Shown: positions 7,615 to 10,371 of the stretch, piece after piece
Layout: the number at the start of each line of letters is the position of its first letter
Position numbering within the stretch: position 1 is the stretch's first letter
NCBI GenBank assembly: GCA_046704255.1
Contig: JBJKSH010000032.1
Span: 1 to 10,371 of the forward strand
DNA from: FEN-1297 sp046704255
GTDB taxonomy: Bacteria; Bacteroidota; Ignavibacteria; Ignavibacteriales; Ignavibacteriaceae
Direction of reading: 5' to 3'
Length of the DNA stretch: 10,371 nt
The notes under the pieces: generated by a model
Database searches by the model: none
What the model saw: the letters and a program-made list of their open reading frames with translations, nothing else
Told to the model about the DNA's origin: nothing
Position numbers and translations under genes: made by a program

Positions 7615-10371
7615 TTAAAACTTTAAACTTAATCCTACCAGTACATTTCTTCTTGTTAAATACCTGGAAGGATCGTATGGATAAGGTGAAATCGGTGTCT
7701 GTAATTCCGGGTATAAAGGATTGTTCCATGAGTATGGAACAGGATCGCCGTACTCGTATGCTTTTCCGGTAACAGGATTTATGATTGCCGAATTTTTTGT
7801 GTCTAAAAGATTTTGTACCTCTACCGTAAATGACAAATCCAGGCCGCCGATAGGAATATATTTTTCAAAATTTAAATCTATCCAAAACCAGTTTTGACCG
7901 ACATTAGTATATAAGTCCGTAGTGGAGGCAATGTACATCGGTCTTCCCTGCTGATCATAACCGGTAAAAAATGCAGGAGTATATCTTTTACCGGATTCAA
8001 AGAAAAGTCTTAGATATAAATTATAATCATCGAGAATACCATTGCCGAACCCGAAAAGCGCATTTCCTTTTGCAACATAAAAGTTAGCGGTTAAAGAAGC
8101 GGTTATCGGCCTGTCCCATGGCATATATTTTTCTTTAACCGATTCATTCATATCTCCCTGAAGAACCAAAGCTCCTTCATCGGCGGAAGAACTTTTACCT
8201 GTAATAATTGCATAAGAAGCATTGGCAGTTCCAGTAAACCAGTTGCCTATTCTTTTCTTAAATTCCAATTCCAAACCGCGGGACCTTGCATAATCCGAAT
8301 TTACATAAGTGATAAAATTTTGAGAAATAAATCTTACCGAAGATATCTTGGCGGTTTTTGTATTTATGTAATCGAAAATATCTTTATAATATGCCGTAAT
8401 TGTAAGAACATCATTAGGGGTAAATTGAGTTTTTAAACCTAGCTCATAAGCAACAGTTGTTTCCGGGTTTAGATTGGGATTACCGAATTGCTGAAATGAA
8501 GATTGAGCATTTAACGGATTTAACTTTGCGTAAACAAATTGCGGCCTTGGCCATTTGCTGAAATGACCATACGAAAAGAACAACGTTTGATTGTTGGAAA
8601 CGGGATGAGAAATTCCAAGTCTCGGGCTAAGCCTGGCTTTAAATCTCCTGTTGCCGAACCAGGCAAAAGTATCATTCTTATAAGCCTGCCTGGTTTGATC
8701 CGGAATTGTAATGACGTCGGGGTTATTTACGGCATCATCCACATATTTGCCGGGGAACCAATAATCCAGCCTAAGCCCAAAATTTAAGATCATACCGCTA
8801 AAGTTAATATTGTCCTGCGCATAAAATGCCCCTTCGGCAGGGTAAACCTGGTATATATCGTTATTCAATCCAAGAGTTCCTACCCAGGGTTCGTAAATGT
8901 CAACAAGCTGCATTTCCTCAAAATCCGTTTCAAAGCCGGCTTTAAATTTATTCCTTTCGTCAAAGAAACTGGTGATATCACCTTTAACGGAATACTTTTG
9001 GAAAAAATGATCATGCCATTTATTTGGATTACCAAGGTCCCATAAACCGTCACCGGGAATAACACCTATCGTATCGCTGCCCAAATTATAATACTGAACC
9101 GGGAAGTTTGGAATATCCAGAGGCTGTACATATTGATCCCAATTTTTCCCGTTTGCGTCGGCACGTAAATGATCAAATAAATAACTGAAACTTAATTCGT
9201 AGTATGTCTTTGCGTTTAATGTATGTACTATGTCAATCGATTGATATTTATCATCGCTTGTAAAAACGTTAGCCTGGTTAAGAATATTCTGAAATGTATA
9301 TTGGTAACCGGGAGTTGGTTCAACATATTCAAGGTTTGTTTGCAGTGCACCGGTATTTTGATTTATAGAAACCGACTGATTAAACGAATAAGAAATTTTA
9401 AAAGTAGTAGATGGTTTATATGTCAGTTTTGCCAGCCCGAACCAATTGTTAATTTCTCTTGGCGCAAACCTTGTCCCGTAAAAGATCGATGAATTTAGTC
9501 TGTACGGAATTGTCTTAACATAACCTTGAGTTATTCCGTCGGAAATATTCATATAAAAGCTTCCGAAGAAAGTAATCTTGCCGGGTAAATTTATTCCGAG
9601 CTCAGGAAGAAGGTAAGATGTAATAGGTTCGGGGCCGCCGAGATCAAGTTCGGAAATATCCGTATTAAAAACATGAGGAGAATTCGGATAACCAAGGTTA
9701 TCTGTTTTAAAAGAAAAGTATCCGCTGTATTTATCTCCGCCTTCCTTAGTAGTAACATTAACAACACCCGAAGTAGCCTGTCCGTATTCTGCATTTATAC
9801 CGCCCGTAATAACCTCAACTTCTTTAATAGCATTTGCACTTAGCTGAAGCCCGAAGCCCGTACCGGCAAGCGGATCCTGTACGGATACGCCATTGAGCAG
9901 GTAAGCGTTTTCGTAAGCTCTGCCGCCTCGTATATGTATGGCATTATCATCTTTAATTATGCCAGCCTGCTGTGCAACAATATCCTGCACATTTTCTACA
10001 ACAGCATTCTTTATATCTTCCGAAGAAATCGTAGTTTTACTTTGGGTTTCATCTACATTAAGCAAAGGTTTGGAACCGACTACCACGATATCATGATCAA
10101 GAGTTAGTGCAGTTTGTTCCATTGCAACATTTAGTAACCTGGTCTTACCGGCATCAATTTTATATCCGGTATACTCAACAGTTTTATATCCTATAAACGA
10201 AACGGTAATATTATAACTGCCGGGGGCAATATAGTTAATAGTAAACTTTCCGTTAACATCGGTGGCGGCGCCGTAATAAGTTCCTTTTAACATTACGTTA
10301 ACACCAATTAAAGGTTCATTATTTGCCTTGTCTATAATTTTGCCCGTCAGTTTTCCGGTGTTTTGCCCGTA
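7615..10371 (-). CDS. TonB-dependent outer membrane receptor with N-terminal carboxypeptidase-regulatory-like domain (5' end outside the window)
   Basis: The frame is open to the right edge, giving 918 visible residues. The Met encoded at 10291-10293 is internal: the 26 codons before it begin the domain (TGKLTGKIIDKANNEPLIGV), so the true start and signal peptide lie beyond the window. Visible residues 4 to about 88 form the CarboxypepD_reg-like beta-sandwich (GAATDVNGKFTI, then GYKTVEY). A TonB-box-like segment DIVVVG follows at about 94-99. The plug domain covers about 111-212 with IHIRGGRAYENAYLLNGV and then GGINAEYGQATSGVVNV. The rest is a 22-strand-type barrel with long loops, ending in RNVLVGLSLKF with a terminal Phe. 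Such receptors import large or scarce substrates using TonB energy, and some of the Oar-like group act in secretion or surface functions. No SusD gene follows; instead a PorV-like gene begins one base after the stop. The operon promoter must lie upstream of the window. The class is certain; the substrate is unknown. Confidence 0.95.
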   Translation of the reverse strand, partial: YGQNTGKLTGKIIDKANNEPLIGVNVMLKGTYYGAATDVNGKFTINYIAPGSYNITVSFIGYKTVEYTGYKIDAGKTRLLNVAMEQTALTLDHDIVVVGSKPLLNVDETQSKTTISSEDIKNAVVENVQDIVAQQAGIIKDDNAIHIRGGRAYENAYLLNGVSVQDPLAGTGFGLQLSANAIKEVEVITGGINAEYGQATSGVVNVTTKEGGDKYSGYFSFKTDNLGYPNSPHVFNTDISELDLGGPEPITSYLLPELGINLPGKITFFGSFYMNISDGITQGYVKTIPYRLNSSIFYGTRFAPREINNWFGLAKLTYKPSTTFKISYSFNQSVSINQNTGALQTNLEYVEPTPGYQYTFQNILNQANVFTSDDKYQSIDIVHTLNAKTYYELSFSYLFDHLRADANGKNWDQYVQPLDIPNFPVQYYNLGSDTIGVIPGDGLWDLGNPNKWHDHFFQKYSVKGDITSFFDERNKFKAGFETDFEEMQLVDIYEPWVGTLGLNNDIYQVYPAEGAFYAQDNINFSGMILNFGLRLDYWFPGKYVDDAVNNPDVITIPDQTRQAYKNDTFAWFGNRRFKARLSPRLGISHPVSNNQTLFFSYGHFSKWPRPQFVYAKLNPLNAQSSFQQFGNPNLNPETTVAYELGLKTQFTPNDVLTITAYYKDIFDYINTKTAKISSVRFISQNFITYVNSDYARSRGLELEFKKRIGNWFTGTANASYAIITGKSSSADEGALVLQGDMNESVKEKYMPWDRPITASLTANFYVAKGNALFGFGNGILDDYNLYLRLFFESGKRYTPAFFTGYDQQGRPMYIASTTDLYTNVGQNWFWIDLNFEKYIPIGGLDLSFTVEVQNLLDTKNSAIINPVTGKAYEYGDPVPYSWNNPLYPELQTPISPYPYDPSRYLTRRNVLVGLSLKF

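Noticed and set aside
8539..9492. Plus-strand open frames inside the TonB-receptor gene
   Set aside because: They lie wholly antisense to a well-supported conserved gene and their translations show no domain or signal.
10291..10293. The ATG here as the start of the TonB-receptor gene
   Set aside because: The frame continues open to the window edge and the 26 upstream codons encode the conserved beginning of the carboxypeptidase-regulatory-like domain, so the Met is internal.

Overview
The window looks like part of a chromosome from the Bacteroidota/Ignavibacteriota lineage, most likely an Ignavibacteria-type bacterium. The evidence is a type IX secretion (T9SS) C-terminal sorting domain with the NYPNPFNP motif, a PorV/PorQ-type outer membrane protein, a TonB-dependent receptor with an N-terminal carboxypeptidase-regulatory-like domain, AT-rich DNA, and start codons with weak or no Shine-Dalgarno sequences. 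The placement is inferred from gene content, not from a phylogenetic marker.

Left edge (1-836, plus strand): the 3' end of a HEAT-repeat protein gene enters from outside the window. It is followed by about 360 bases with no recognisable gene, holding a perfect 16-base palindrome just after the HEAT stop codon and one doubtful small ORF (566-889) that runs convergently into the next gene.

Middle (837-3014, minus strand): a complete gene for a secreted GH89 alpha-N-acetylglucosaminidase (NAGLU family) with both catalytic glutamates. A 209-base, very AT-rich gap separates it from the genes upstream of it, so it may be the last gene of the same transcript or have its own promoter.

Right (3224-10371, minus strand): a tightly packed four-gene operon, in transcription order TonB-dependent receptor (5' end outside the window), PorV/PorQ-like barrel, NHL-repeat lipoprotein, and a secreted two-HKD phospholipase D-superfamily protein with OB-fold-like and fibronectin-like N-terminal regions and a T9SS sorting domain. 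Junctions are a 1-base gap and two 1-base TAATG stop/start overlaps, implying translational coupling. All four products are predicted to act at or outside the outer membrane. The reading I favour, as inference, is a surface module in which a dedicated PorV paralogue helps deliver or anchor the PLD-type enzyme, the NHL lipoprotein serves as a surface partner, and the TonB receptor imports a product. Nucleic acid is a plausible substrate because of the OB-fold-like regions, but the sequence does not prove it. No tRNA, rRNA, CRISPR array, insertion sequence or phage feature was seen.
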